From Sambucus nigra (taxonomy: Eukaryota; Streptophyta; Magnoliopsida; Dipsacales; Adoxaceae): 64,000 bases of DNA. Positions 1 to 10,707 of this stretch are shown here, piece by piece (the first letter of the stretch is position 1; each line of letters opens with the position of its first letter). The position numbers and the translations under genes are program-made. The notes beneath the pieces were generated by a model. The model had not been told where the DNA came from, did not search any database, and was given only the letters and a program-made list of their open reading frames with translations. The DNA lies in the NCBI GenBank assembly GCA_949130495.1, contig OX422214.1, positions 255,258,187-255,322,186 of the forward strand, read 5' to 3'.

Positions 1-155
1 CGCGATGAGTCCCTCTCCCTTGGTCTTCTTCTGTGGCCTTTCATCTTGGGTGGAGGGGTTACTCGTGATGGGCCCCTCGCCCTTGGCCTTCTTCTGTGGT
101 CTTTCATCTTGGGTAGAGGTGTTGCTCGTAGTGAGCCCCTTGCCCTGAGTTCTTT
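1..155 (-). repeat. Tail of 62-bp tandem array of element A
   Basis: About 2.5 units of a roughly 61-62-bp repeat containing CCCCTCGCCCTTGGCC and TTTCATCTTGGG. It is the reverse complement of the array at 52215-53655 in element B, which lies just upstream of B's 3' LTR. The array continues beyond the window start. Confidence 0.85.
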
Positions 156-334
156 TCACTAGCATCAAGTTTGGGAAGAGGGGTCACTCAAGGTGGATCC
201 TCTCGCCCTAGGCTATTTTCTGTTAAACTTGCAATCTTGGGAAGGTGGAGCCACTCTAAGTGGATCCCCACACTCCAAGCTATTTTATTATTTATTCACT
301 TGCTTGAGGACTTCTCAATATTAGCCCCCTCGTG

Positions 335-1290
335 CAAAAGTGTCTTGCAATGTCGAGAGACTTGTTCACGAAACTGTCGTACCTTTTATTTATACTTGGC
401 AGTTGCTCAAAACTGTTAGCGCTCTGGTGCCCTTGGAGCCTTGGGTGCTAAACTGTCGCACGTTATATTTATCCTTAACACTTGCTCAAGACTACGAGTG
501 CTCCGGTGCCCTTGGAGCCTTAGGTGCTCAACTGGCGCACCTTCTATTTATACTTGGCACTTGCTCAAAACTGTGAGCGCTCCGGTGCCCTAGGAGCCTT
601 AGGTGCTCATCTGGAGCACCTTACGTTTATACTTGGCACTTGCTCAAGGCTGTGAGCGCTCCGGTGCCCTTAGATCCTTAGGTGCTAAACAGTCGCACCT
701 TATATTTATACTTGACACTTGCTCAATACTACGAGCGCTCCGGTGCCCTTAGATCCTTAGGTGCTCAACTGGCGCACCTTATATTTATACTTGGCCTTTG
801 CTCAAGACTGTGAGCGCTCCGGCGCCCTTGGAGCTTTAGGTGCTAAACTGTCGTACATATACTTATACTGGCAATTGCTCAATATTGTGAGCGCTCCGAT
901 GCCCTTGGATCCTTAGGTACTAAACTGTCGTACCTTATATTTATATTTATATTTGGCACTTGCTCAAGATTGTGAGCGCTCCGGTGCCCTTGGCGGCTAA
1001 GGTGCTCATCTGGACCACCTTATATTTATATTTGGCCCTTGCTCAAGACTGTGAGCGCTCCGGTTCCCTTGGAGTCTTAGGTACTAAACTTTCGTACCTT
1101 TATTTATACTTAGCAGTTGCTCAAGACTGTGAGCGCTCCGGTGCCCTTGGAGCCTTAGGTGCTAAACTGTCGCACCTTATATTTATACTTGGCAGTTGCT
1201 CAAGATTGTGAGCGCTCCTATGCCCTTGGAGCTTTAGGTACTAAACTGTTGTACCTTATATGTATAATTGCACTTGCTCAATACTTTGAG
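335..1290 (-). repeat. 79-bp tandem array of element A
   Basis: About twelve units of 79-81 bp, each with TGAGCGCTCCGGTGCCCTTGG, a variable CTGTCGCACC/CTGGCGCACC block and TTATATTTATACTTGGC. The same repeat occurs reverse-complemented at 51425-52075 in element B. The palindromic core GAGCGCTC recurs in most units. No protein is credible here; the open frames are by-products of the repeat. Confidence 0.9.
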
Positions 1291-1319
1291 TTGCTCTCTT
1301 TTATGTGAGAACCTCAAGA

Positions 1320-1660
1320 TTGAACTTCCCATTTCCAACTGTTGGGTATTTGCATATGAGAAGAGCAAGTTAAAAGATTGAAGCTGCCCCTCTAACTGCG
1401 GGATACTTGCATATAACTGAGCAAGTTAAAATTTGGACGCTGCCTCTCTAACTGCAGGGTACTTGCATATAGCTGAGCAAGTTTAAAATTTTGAGGTTGC
1501 CCCTTTAACTGCGAGTTACTTGCATATAACTGAGCAAGTTGAAATTTGGAAGTGGCTCCTCTAGTTGCGGGGTACTTGCATATAATTGAGCAAGTTAAAA
1601 ATTTTGAATCTACCCCTCTAACTGCGGGGTACTTGCATATGGGCTGAAGTAGTTAAAAAA
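1320..1660 (-). repeat. 57-bp tandem array, only in element A
   Basis: Six imperfect units of about 57 bp with the core ACTGCGGGGTACTTGCATAT followed by AACTGAGCAAGTTAAAA. It directly follows the 79-bp array. I see no counterpart at the matching place in element B, so this array is copy-specific or was lost from B. Confidence 0.85.
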
Positions 1661-4445
1661 TTTAGCGCAGCCCCATGTGCCTATGGGTTACTTTTTAGCG
1701 AACCCCCATGTGATTATGGAGTATTTCGTTATGCACATTCATTTCTTAGGGAGTAGCTAGGATATGGGGTTAGTCCTTCTCCTTCCCACAAACTTTGAAT
1801 AAAATTTCGCATATATCCTAAGTAAAGAAATAATTATTTCTTTATACAGAAATTTTCCCTTGGTCTGCAAGGTCCTTGTTCCAAACTTTCTTGGGAATAT
1901 TTTTTTCTTATAAGAATAACAAGTTTAGAGAGGGGGGTAGACCCGCTTCTCCCTATTTTCTGAAAACTGGTCAAGTAAATTTTCTTGAGAATAGAGGTTA
2001 GGACTTATTCTCTAGGCTATAAATCTGTATGAAATAATAATAAAAAAATGTAGATTTTTTTATTATTATTACTATGAGGATAACCCCAACTGGCCAGGTG
2101 ACAAAAAATAATTGTTATGTCTGTAAGGACATTATTCAGTATACTTTTCCCTTGGGATAGATATTCCTTCAAGTATAATGAAGAAATACCTTCATGTCAT
2201 GGACCCTCTTCTAATCTAGTAGATGTTCTACTATTCTATTAAGAAAGAGAAAACATTAGTTCGTGTACCTTTATTTGAGTGACTCTAGGCCTTTTCGCCT
2301 ATGTTCCGACTGCTTCTACTTTTTGAGTTTAAATGCTTTGGGGGTTCCTCGTTTGGAGTTCATGCGCCTGTGTGTTCCTCGTCTGAGACTTTGAACATGG
2401 GGGTTACTTATTGGGTGCCTTTGTGACTGTGGCCCACGAGATATGACATATTTGTATACCAACAAGTAAAAATGTACTATGAGGCACCACATCTTGATTC
2501 GTTATGTTGAGCAATAATTCCCGACTTATGATGTCGACCAACAATTCGTGATATCGAGGTTACAAGGGATTCTTCGCCCACTGTGGGTTCCTTGCGAGTG
2601 TCGTCAATCAATGTGGTTCCTCGCCCAAATTATTTGCAGTGGCAAGTCCCCCTTTCACCATATCGGGTTCCTCGACGGCATTATCACCCATAAGGGTTCC
2701 TCGCAGGCTGCTGTGACTGCGGGCTTCCTCTTTCTGAGGCTTTGTGTTTGTTGAATGTTCCTCGTGATCACAAACAACTCACAAGGGTTTATAAATTTCT
2801 TTTACCAACATTAGATGAAACTAGTTCCTCATTGGTGGGTTCCACGCGATTACCCTGAGCTGACGAGGGGTACAAGTTTCTGGGTTACTCGCCACCATCC
2901 TTAGCTAAGGAGGGTTCCTCGACCTCATTTACTATGACAACGGGTTCCTCAAGCGTGAGTTTGGACATAAGGGGTCCTCGTCTGAGTCTTTTCTCTCGAG
3001 AGGTCCCTCGCACCATGTTAAGATGACCATGGGGGGTTCCTCGCGGCCACTTGGTCCATTGGCTACTGTTATGGACGAGCAAGGCTCGGGTTCTTCGCGC
3101 CTCACTTTCAGAATAAGTTCCAAATATGAAGAGCTCCTCGTTGCGAGAGTGGTATTTATGGGCAAGGGTTCCTCGCCCTTTGTATCTGTTATTCCTTCTC
3201 ACCCAACCGAGGGTTCCTCGCTAATCTGCATTTCTAGAGGGGTTACTGCCACCACTTTTTTGTTAACGACGAGGGACACCCAGGGTGCCTCACCCATGGG
3301 TTCCTCGTATGTTGACTTTCAACCCTAAACTTTTGTTTCTAGAGATTTGGTATCAGAGGGTTACTCACTTTACAAAGATTCATCACTGGAATCCGTGAGT
3401 TCCTCGTGCAAAGTTATATCGGAACCTCATCTCACTTTCGGTTGCTCGTCGACAACATCACAGGTTGCTGGGGTGATTTTTTTTTTGTTAGCGAGAGCTC
3501 CTCGCCTATTGGGTTTTCATCTTCGGGTTCCTCGTAGAGTTTTTTTTTTTGCCCAAAGGTGTCTCGCGCGAGTTCTATACATGGGGGTTCCTCATTGGCA
3601 GATTTGGATTATTTTGTTGGAGAGGGGGGTCTCGACCCCTAGTTCTTTATTTCAAGAGGAGGGGGTCTCGACATCTCGAATTCCACAAAACTGGGTGATA
3701 TATTTTTTTTTATCGCTGGACGTTGGCGCTATGGGGGGTGCGCTGCTCGGCATGGGTTCCTCGCGACCCCCCTTTTTGGTGAGTTCCTCGAGACATAATT
3801 TCGTATTCGAGGGTTCCTCATGAACCAAGTCTACACTTGACAGTTCCTCACGTGTTGGCAGTTTGGTACTTGGGGCGAGTACCCTTGAGGGTTCCTCGCC
3901 ATTGGATGAGATGGGGGTCCCTCGACAATGTTCAATACTACCAAGGGTTCCTCACACATCGACTTCCCATCCGTGGGTGTCTCGACCTCATGCTTCATCG
4001 AGACTGTTGCCATGACTTTTTTGTTGGCACCGAGGGACACCCAGGGTTCCTCACCCATGAGTTCCTTGCTCCTCGACTTTCCATCCAGGGGGTGTCTCGA
4101 CCTTATGCTTCGTCGAGACTGCTGCCACGACTTCTTTTGTTGGAGGCAAGGGACACCCAGGATTCCTCTCCCATGAGTTCCTCGCGCCTCGACTTCCCAT
4201 CCGGGGTGTCTCGACCTCATGCTTCGTCGATACTGCTGCCAGAACTTCTTTATTGGCGATGAGGGACACCCAGGGTTTTCTCATCCATGGGTTCCTCGCG
4301 AGTTGGTGTTTCTAGAGGGGATGCTGCAGATGAGAGTTCCTCACTTGGAATTTCTACCACGATGGGTTCTTTACTTGAGGGTTCCTCATCGTTATCATTG
4401 AGCGAGAGGAGTTTCTCGACCATACCGAATTCTTTGCCAAACACT
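1661..4445 (-). pseudogene. Decayed repetitive ORF region of element A (EEP / VETP-rich)
   Basis: On the minus strand the word GAGGAACCC recurs irregularly about every 50-80 bp from about 2330 to 4445, with interspersed GTCGAGACACCC. In the best frames this gives short acidic/proline words such as EEP, VETP and KEP, for example near 4250-4444 (DEEPSSKEP, REEP). The same words and layout occur on the plus strand of element B at 46440-47520, so the region was probably one long coding stretch in an ancestor. No frame stays open for more than about 60-150 codons and I recognise no domain. The segment 1661-2330 is AT-rich without an evident frame. Confidence 0.5.
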
Positions 4446-4806
4446 TAGGGTTCCTGGGGTTCCTGCCAATGAACTTGACGGTTGTCACAACTTGCTCATG
4501 CGTCATCCTCCGCGACTGAGCTGCTTCTACCGAAATCCGCGCTGGAACGGCTGTCCCTCCAGATGGGGCTGCTGCTGGTATTACACAATCTTGACCCAAA
4601 CTTGCCAAGTCACAAAAAACATACTCATAAGCCTCTGCTACCGGAGCTACTGCCGATGAGCTGGGTTGCCCTCTCGGAGGAGTAAGTACCTTTGCTCCGG
4701 TCACCACCACATCCACCTGAGTTTTCTTATCTCTTTGAGCTCCATTTCCAGATGGAATGTCTTCAAACACTAGATGCTTAGAAACATTAAAACCATCTTT
4801 GTGCAT
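4354..4806 (-). CDS. Short ORF after the primer site of element A (unknown protein, 150 codons)
   Basis: The ATG lies about 18 bases past the primer-binding site, and the reading frame stays open for 150 codons. The N-terminal part (GFNVSKHLVFED, then SGNGAQRDK and TQVDVVV) is clearly homologous to the frame starting at 46092 in element B; in B a stop follows the shared word AYEYVF, while A reads through. The last 25 or so residues are probably in the wrong frame: a single-base indel relative to B lies near 4445, after which an adjacent frame (4250-4444) carries the conserved EFGMVE and SLND words. Ogre-type elements often have an extra ORF between the 5' LTR and gag, so this could be such an ORF1, but I do not recognise the family. 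Expression is unknown. Confidence 0.5.
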   Translation of the reverse strand: MHKDGFNVSKHLVFEDIPSGNGAQRDKKTQVDVVVTGAKVLTPPRGQPSSSAVAPVAEAYEYVFCDLASLGQDCVIPAAAPSGGTAVPARISVEAAQSRRMTHEQVVTTVKFIGRNPRNPKCLAKNSVWSRNSSRSMITMRNPQVKNPSW

Positions 4807-4822
4807 AGAAGTGAGGATGCCT

Positions 4823-4839
4823 CCCCAGCAGAGTAGCCA
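4823..4839 (-). other. Primer-binding site of element A (tRNA-Arg type, mutated)
   Basis: On the minus strand TGGCTACTCTGCTGGGG follows the LTR end (CCTATA) after two bases. It differs at two positions from the perfect site TGGCGACTCCGCTGGGG in element B, which is complementary to the 3' end, CCA included, of plant tRNA-Arg. Confidence 0.85.
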
Positions 4840-5603
4840 AATATAGGAGGGTAGTGAGACTGGGGTCTATGAATAACTGGAAAGGGTGAGGCGTGACCCA
4901 CTCTAATGGACGTTGTCTGTAAGGTTCTCAAGAACTTCTGGAGAAGCTTCTGATGAAACCTTATCCTTTTGGTAACAATGGAGCTCAAGCTAGAACTCCG
5001 TCCCTGCAAGAAGATGAACTTCCACAACAATAATAGTAATTTTTTCAAGAGGACCACGTGAGAGTGATGGCTGTCAGTGGGGAGTGAAAGAACATGGCAC
5101 TTAGCACTTAGAGAGAGAGCAGGGAGAGAATACTAGGTACGTCTGGTGTGATTTTGACAGAGTGACTTTGATATTGAGTTTTTTTTCTCTTTTATAACCT
5201 TGCCCAGGGGTCCTATTATACTTGGGCCCTAAGGCTGGGTTGGCACTTTTGGCGCCAAAACTTAGAGGGTTGGTGAGGGACAAAGTCTGCAGTATACTAT
5301 TTATCCCTACCTGCAGGCAGCTCTGCCTGTCCCCTCTGGCAGATGCTCCCTGGTGACAACTAAAGTTCAAAAGAATATATGTCTTCTAAAGGTGATAAAA
5401 TATCTGATTTGCTAAATATCTTTTGAAACGGTAACTTTTCGTACAAACTTTGTAAACTTGAGGGGAGGTCTCGAGGACCACCTCCTCTAAAATCTTTGTA
5501 AGCTTGATGTTGGTCTTGAGGACCCCCTTCTAAAATCATTTTTCTTGAGAGGGGTTTAAAGGACCCTCTCCTTTAAAATCATTTTATAAACAGTTCTTTT
5601 CTT

Positions 5604-5631
5604 GTGAGCAGCCAACCCTTTGGCTGCTCAC
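5604..5631. promoter_or_regulatory. Conserved LTR hairpin (12-bp perfect stem)
   Basis: GTGAGCAGCCAA and TTGGCTGCTCAC form a perfect 12-bp inverted repeat around a 4-base loop. The same structure, with one stem mismatch, lies at 45257-45284 and 55713-55740 in B's LTRs, just after the tandem array and about 400 bp upstream of the TATA box. Its function is unknown. Confidence 0.7.
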
Positions 5632-5939
5632 TTCACTTGTGACTAAGTGTGAAGTGTGTGTAGTCTTGAGTGATTTTTGGGTCTTCCTACTAGTATTCTC
5701 TTAATCCTATAGTGCTAAGTGGTTGGGATTGCCCAACATACCTTATCCTTCATCCTCCAAGCCAAGACTCTCAGGAGGTCCCAACTAGCCTGCTTGAGCC
5801 CTGCTTTCTCAACTAGGCCACCTGTATAAGAAAGCAAAGTGTTAATACTGTTATTCTTTTAAAGAATGACGTTTCATGATGATGAGTTGCTCGTGGTAGC
5901 CACTCCTCATCCCGGCCACCCTGGGTGGGTTCCTTCTCA

Positions 5940-7060
5940 ATATGAGTTTCTTCCAGAAACCTTGCGGTGGCACTTCTCAATCTTGAACTTTTACGGAGGC
6001 CCTTGCGGGGCACCTTTCGAATGTCATTGCTGCAGTGACCTTTGCAGTGGCAGTGAGCCTTACAGTGGCACTTCTCAATCTTGAACTTCTGCGTTTTCCC
6101 TTGCGAGGCACCTCTCGAATGTCATTGCTGTAGTGACCCTTGCAGTGGCACTTCTCAATCTTTAACTTCTGCGGTGGTCCTTGTGGGGCACCTCTCGAAT
6201 GCCATTACTGTAGTGACTCTTGCAATGGCAGTGACCCTTGCAGTGGCACTTCTCAATCTTGGAGTTCGGTGGTGGCGGCCCTTGCGGGTCACCTCTCGAA
6301 TGTCATTGCTGCAGTGATCCTTGCAGTGTCACTTCTCAATCATGGACTTCTGCGGCGATGGCCCTTGCGGGGCACCTCTCGAATGCCATTGCTGCAGTGG
6401 CCCTTGCAGTGGCAGCGACCCTTGCCATGGCACTTCTCAATCTTGGACTTCTGCGGCGGTGGCCCTTGCAGGGCACCTCTCAAATGTCATTGCTGCAGTG
6501 ACTCTTGCAGTGACAGTGACTCTTGTCGTGGCACTTGTCAATCTTGGACTTCTGTGGCAGTAGCCCTTGTGGGGCACCTCTTGAATGTCATTGCTGCAGT
6601 GACTCTTGCAGTGGCACTTCTCAATCTTGGGCTTCTACGGTGGCCCTTACAGTGGCACCTCTCGAATGTCATTTCTGCAGTGAATCTTGCGGCGGCCACT
6701 CTCAATCTTGGACTTCTGCAGTGGCCTTTGCGGGGCACTTCTTAAATGTCATTTCCATAGTGACCCTTGTGGCGACACCTCTGTAATGTCATTTCTGCAG
6801 TGACCCTTGTGGTGGCACCACTCAAATGTCATTTTTGCAGCGACCCTTGCAGTGGCACCTCTCGATCTTATGCTTCTGCAGTGGCCCTTATGGCGGCACC
6901 TCTCGAATGTGATTTCTGCAGCGACCCTTACAGTGGCACTTCTCAATCTTGGTCTTTTGTAATGTACCTTGCGGGGCACTTCTTAGATGTCATTTCTGTA
7001 GTGACCCCTGCGATGGCCCTTCTCAACTTGGACTTCTGCAGTGGCCCTTGCGGGGTCCTG
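5940..7060 (-). repeat. 80-100-bp tandem array in LTR of element A, with nested 18-bp units
   Basis: About twelve units containing CACTTCTCAATCTTGGACTT, GGCACCTCTCGAATGTCATT and one or more 18-bp pieces of the type CAGTGACCCTTGCAGTGG. Unit starts (CACTTCTCAA) lie near 5971, 6069, 6149, 6247, 6330, 6431, 6532 and 6614; spacing varies mainly by loss or gain of 18-bp pieces. On the minus strand the 18-mer reads GCCACTGCAAGGGTCACT, a CpG-poor version of the 18-mer that fills B's LTR array. Confidence 0.9.
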
Positions 7061-7064
7061 GAGG

Positions 7065-7300
7065 GACCATTACGGTGGCCCCTCTCAACTTGGGCTTCTG
7101 CAGTGGAGGGACCCTGGGGTTCCTTCTCCAATATGGCACTTCTGCGGTGGAGGGACTCTGGGGTTCCTTATCCAATATGGCACTTCTGTGCTGTAGGGAC
7201 CCTGGGGGGTTCCTTCTCAATATGAGTTTCTACCGGGACCCTGGGGGTTCTTGCTCAATATGAGTTTCTGTCGGGACCTGGGTGGGTTTCTTCTCAATAT
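7065..7300 (-). repeat. Short-unit repeat at LTR start of element A
   Basis: Four or five imperfect units of about 45-55 bp with GGACCCTGGGG, GTTCCTTCTC and CAATATGAGTTTCT or CAATATGGCACTTCTG. It corresponds to the array at 43488-43690 and 53910-54113 in the LTRs of element B. Confidence 0.8.
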
Positions 7301-7356
7301 TTCCATAAAAAATATATTTTTATTTATATGTTTTTGTAGGTAGACACCCTTCTACA

Positions 7357-8549
7357 CATGTAAGTGCTGAAATTATTAACTTTATTATTTCACTTTGAAA
7401 TTCATTTTAATCTTCGTTTATCATATTTAAATGTTCTCTACTAAAGGTTCTACACATGTGAGGTTGAATTTCAACCTACCCATAAATATGATTCTAAACA
7501 TGATATGAACATGAAATTATATATTTTGTGCCTATTCATCACATTTCTATTTTTAAAAATCCATTCAAGTTTAGTTTTCTTTAGAACTTTGCATTTTTCA
7601 TAAGAAAACTTTAATTAAACATACTAGAAGATAACTTTGCAAGATTATCTACATTCTAGCATGCATCCTAACATTTAGCTTAGGTTTAAAATTGAAAATA
7701 TAGTGAGGAAAATCTACCTTGGGTTTGAAGAGGAGAACGAAGAATGATGACTTTAAATCTCCTAAAATTTTAAGAAATACAACAAGAAGCTTCTAGCAAC
7801 TCCAAAGCTGCGAAAAATCTCCAGGAATGCTCCAACTCCTCTTAAAAGCTCCAACAATGACTCTCTAACCCATTTCTTCCTATGACAAAGCTTGAAATGT
7901 GTGTTACAAGCCTGTAAATGGGCTAAATATTGCTAAAAGTGATGGTTTAAAGCTTGGGGATGGTAGAGGAGGGATGGAAAATGGAGGGAGAAGAGTTGAG
8001 AAAGTAGAGAGAGTGTGAAAATCTGATGGAAATGAAGTGAATGAGTTCTCTACACCCCTAACCTCTATTTAAACCCAAGAACCCTTAAACCCTTTAACTT
8101 TTGGTCCATCAAAGCTTTAACCCATGTTTGATATGCTCCATTGGGAGCTTGACAGATCAACTCATCTAAGGGTCCATATGGTGACAACACAAAAATTCTA
8201 CAGATTTTTTGAATTTCTCCAGTCTCGTTCAAACAGGGCTAGATCGTGTTCGAATGGGGGATCTAAAGAGGATCTAACGAGTCTTGAAATGTGAACAGAT
8301 AGTTATCGTTCGAAGGTCGTTTGAAGATTCGTTCGAACGACAACCCTTTCTCATTCGAACAACCTGACATTTCATTCGAAAGACCCTAACACTTTTTCTT
8401 ATATAAATTTTAGGCCATTTAATTTCCAATTTAACTACACAAGGGCCACAATAATAATTCAAAATAGACAACAACCCATTATATTAAGCCCGTGGCCAAT
8501 AGGAAAGCAATTTACACGAAAAGGAAATACAAATATCGAGCACGTTCAT
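7357..8549. other. AT-rich non-coding segment flanking element A
   Basis: No gene is recognisable. The first 800 bases are AT-rich and resemble in style the AT-rich part of the nearby gypsy LTRs. Between 8225 and 8390 there is a cluster of TTCGAA-type words (GTTCGAATG, CGTTCGAACGACAA, CATTCGAACAACC), as in the solo LTR at 14524-17367. This may be another decayed LTR into which element A inserted, but I could not fix its ends. Confidence 0.4.
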
Positions 8550-10615
8550 CACAGTTTGAGGCCCCGTTCCTTCTGAAGCCAATTCTATGTGAAAAATTAT
8601 ACATTTACTTGATTGTCTCTTTTACGACAGTTAGTTCGACACAGATCAGAGATGATAATGGAGTTCAACAATCCATCTACTATTCCAGTTGGCATTTGCA
8701 CTCACAATCATAACTTGAAGACTGAGACCACTCTTTCAGACCCATATTATAGTCGTACTCACCGATTACCCACTCAAACAAGTCCTCTGAAGGTTAAAGG
8801 TCTCTCGTCATTTAATGAAGTGGTCAGTTGAGCTAAGGGGATTCAATTTGCAGTATAATCCAAGAGCAAGTGTAATAGGGAAGTGGTTTCAGAATTCACG
8901 AGCTCTAAGAGGAGCGAAATCATTCAGGAAATGAATGCGGGGAGAGCTGTATGGATTATTCACCTAGATGGATCTTCTAATAAAGCCTGTTGCAAAGCAG
9001 ACGTAATCATTGAAATGCCTAATGGGTGTGTAATATGCGTTGATGTTTAGTTTTAGGGTATCCAATAATGAGACCAAATATAATGCCCAGATCGTGGGAG
9101 CACGACTCGCTTTGTCCGTCCAAGCTAGCTAGGTGGAATTCTTTAGTGATTCAAATGTGTTCGTTCAACAGTTAATGGTGGAATTTAAAGACAATTGAAA
9201 GAAAATAATGGCATACCTGAAACGATTTCAGGAAGTGGAAAGCCAATTTTGAGCATTCACCATTAGTTATATCCCGTAGGAAAAAAAATGAGAAGGTAGA
9301 ACATCTGGCCTGAATAGAATCAACAAAAAAAAGGAATCGCCTTATGGAGACTCTAGATCAGCTTAATATTCAGTTGGTAGAAGCAAAAGTGGCCAACGCG
9401 ACAAATCAGGGCCCAGTTTGATGGATAAGTTCGTTCAATACATGAAAAAGGAAACCCTACCAAAAGATCATATGGGAGCCAAGAAAGTACAAGTTAAAGA
9501 AATGGGTTCTTATACATAAAGGGGTACACCTGTCCAATCCTCTAATGTGTACATCTAGCAAAAGTGACAATAGTTTTAAGGGGCCTACATCAAGGTATCT
9601 ACGAGCGACATCTAAGAAAAAATGTTTAGCATAAAGAGCACTGACACAGGGATATTACTGGCCAAAAATGGCCAAAGATGATGAGCATTATGTGAGGAAG
9701 TGTCATCGGTGTCAATGAACGATGAACTCCATACATCGACCTACTGAAGAGTTTTCGGCAGTCGAATTGCTTGAACCTTTATCGAATGGGGGATGAATAT
9801 CCTTAGTCCATTTATGACTGGAAAAGGCTAGTGATGTTCCTCTTAGTAGCAATTAACTATTTTACAAAAATGGGTGGAGAACTAACCGTTAGAAAAAAAT
9901 TACCGATCAAAAGGTACATTCATTCATTTGGAGATATATTATTAGCAGATTCGAAGTCCCTTAAGCAATAGTCATGGATAATGGTCGCTAATTTGACAGC
10001 GTGGGGATTGGAAAATTGTGAGAGCAATTAGGGGTAAAGTATGACTTCTACGGTCCAAGACATACTGCTTGCAACGAATAAGTAGATATAAAAAACTGAA
10101 CATCGTTGCACGGACTAAAGACAATGTTAAAAATCTCAAAAGGTTTGTGGGGGGAGCGATTTTTCTTTGTTCTATAGGTATACCAAATAACCACTAGGGG
10201 AAACATCGGGGCAACTCTATTTTTCTTGACCTGTGGTGAAAAAACGGCTGTACAATGTAAGCTCGAATTGCCCAGCTCCAAGCGCACTATTTTGAATAGG
10301 GGGAAAATGGCGAACAACTCAAAGTCAGTCTTGATCTCCTGGAAGAGAAAAGGGAAGACACAACGTTAATAAAAGCATCCACTCAATAGAAGGTCGCCAG
10401 ATACTACAACTAGAGGGTCAAAGTCGGTGACTTGGTTCGTCAAAACATTATGCAATCAACTAAGAATCCATGGCAAACTGGTATATAACTATGAGGGTCC
10501 ATACGTCATCGTGTGAATAATACGACCTCGAACATATGGACTAAAAGATCATGAAGTCCATGATCTCCCTATTCTTTGAAATATCGAGAATATAAAGATT
10601 AACTATTAATAGTCG
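8550..10615 (+). pseudogene. Tat-lineage Ty3/gypsy pol remnant: RT/RNase H end, second RNase H, integrase
   Basis: The pieces occur in the order expected for Tat-lineage pol. Around 8560-8700 is the end of RT with its first RNase H (EKLYIYLIVS, IRDDNGVQQSIYY). Around 8950-9290 is a second RNase H-like domain (WIIHLDGSSN, then NNETKYNAQIVGARLAL and FTISYIP). Around 9640-9720 is the integrase zinc-binding module (QGYYWPKMAKD...CHRC), near 9960-10000 the core (VMDNG...FDS), and near 10470-10600 the C-terminal end (YEGPYVIV, TYGLKDHEVHDLPIL). Many frameshifts and stops (for example TGA right after CHRCQ and TAA inside the DNG...F motif) show it is dead. Gag, protease and most of RT are absent. 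The segment from 10616 to 10707 is the spacer after pol. Two RNase H domains point to the Tat group; the element's own LTRs were not identified. Confidence 0.85.
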
Positions 10616-10707
10616 ATCGAATGAGACAAGTCGAACGAAGATTAATAGAAGAATCAGACAGAACTTAATATCTATTTGTTTATTTCATGTTTGGTTTAAC
10701 ATTGTAT

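Larger units (their letters stand above)
1..7356 (-). mobile_element. Element A: partial giant non-autonomous LTR retrotransposon (Tat/Ogre-like), cut by window start
   Basis: Read on the minus strand, this segment has the same order of parts as the complete element B at 43431-56511: an LTR starting TGTAGAAGGG at 7356, LTR end and tRNA-Arg-type primer site near 4840, a conserved short ORF, a region dense in the word GAGGAACCC, then a 79-bp array and the beginning of a 62-bp array. B's 3' LTR follows its 62-bp array, so A's 3' LTR should lie just outside the window. No reverse transcriptase, integrase or protease is visible. The pentamer outside the LTR start (7357-7361) reads ACATG on the minus strand, but the partner target-site copy is out of view. 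A looks older than B: the LTR end reads TA instead of CA, the PBS has two mismatches to tRNA-Arg, and CpG sites in the repeats are largely lost. Lineage is inferred from the PBS and size only. Confidence 0.85.
4842..7356 (-). repeat. 5' LTR of element A (about 2.5 kb)
   Basis: It starts with TGTAGAAGGGTGTCTACC at 7356 (minus strand) and ends ...CCTATA at 4842, where element B has CCTACA. From the start it holds a short run of about 45-bp repeats (CAGAAACTCATATTGAG), a long array of 80-100-bp units, a hairpin near 5604-5631, a U3/promoter-like stretch in which B's TATAAATAGG is reduced to TATAATAGG (near 5213-5221), and an R/U5-like part with ATTCTCTCCCTGCTC. The non-repetitive parts align along their length with both LTRs of B, but the internal tandem array differs. 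Confidence 0.9.
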
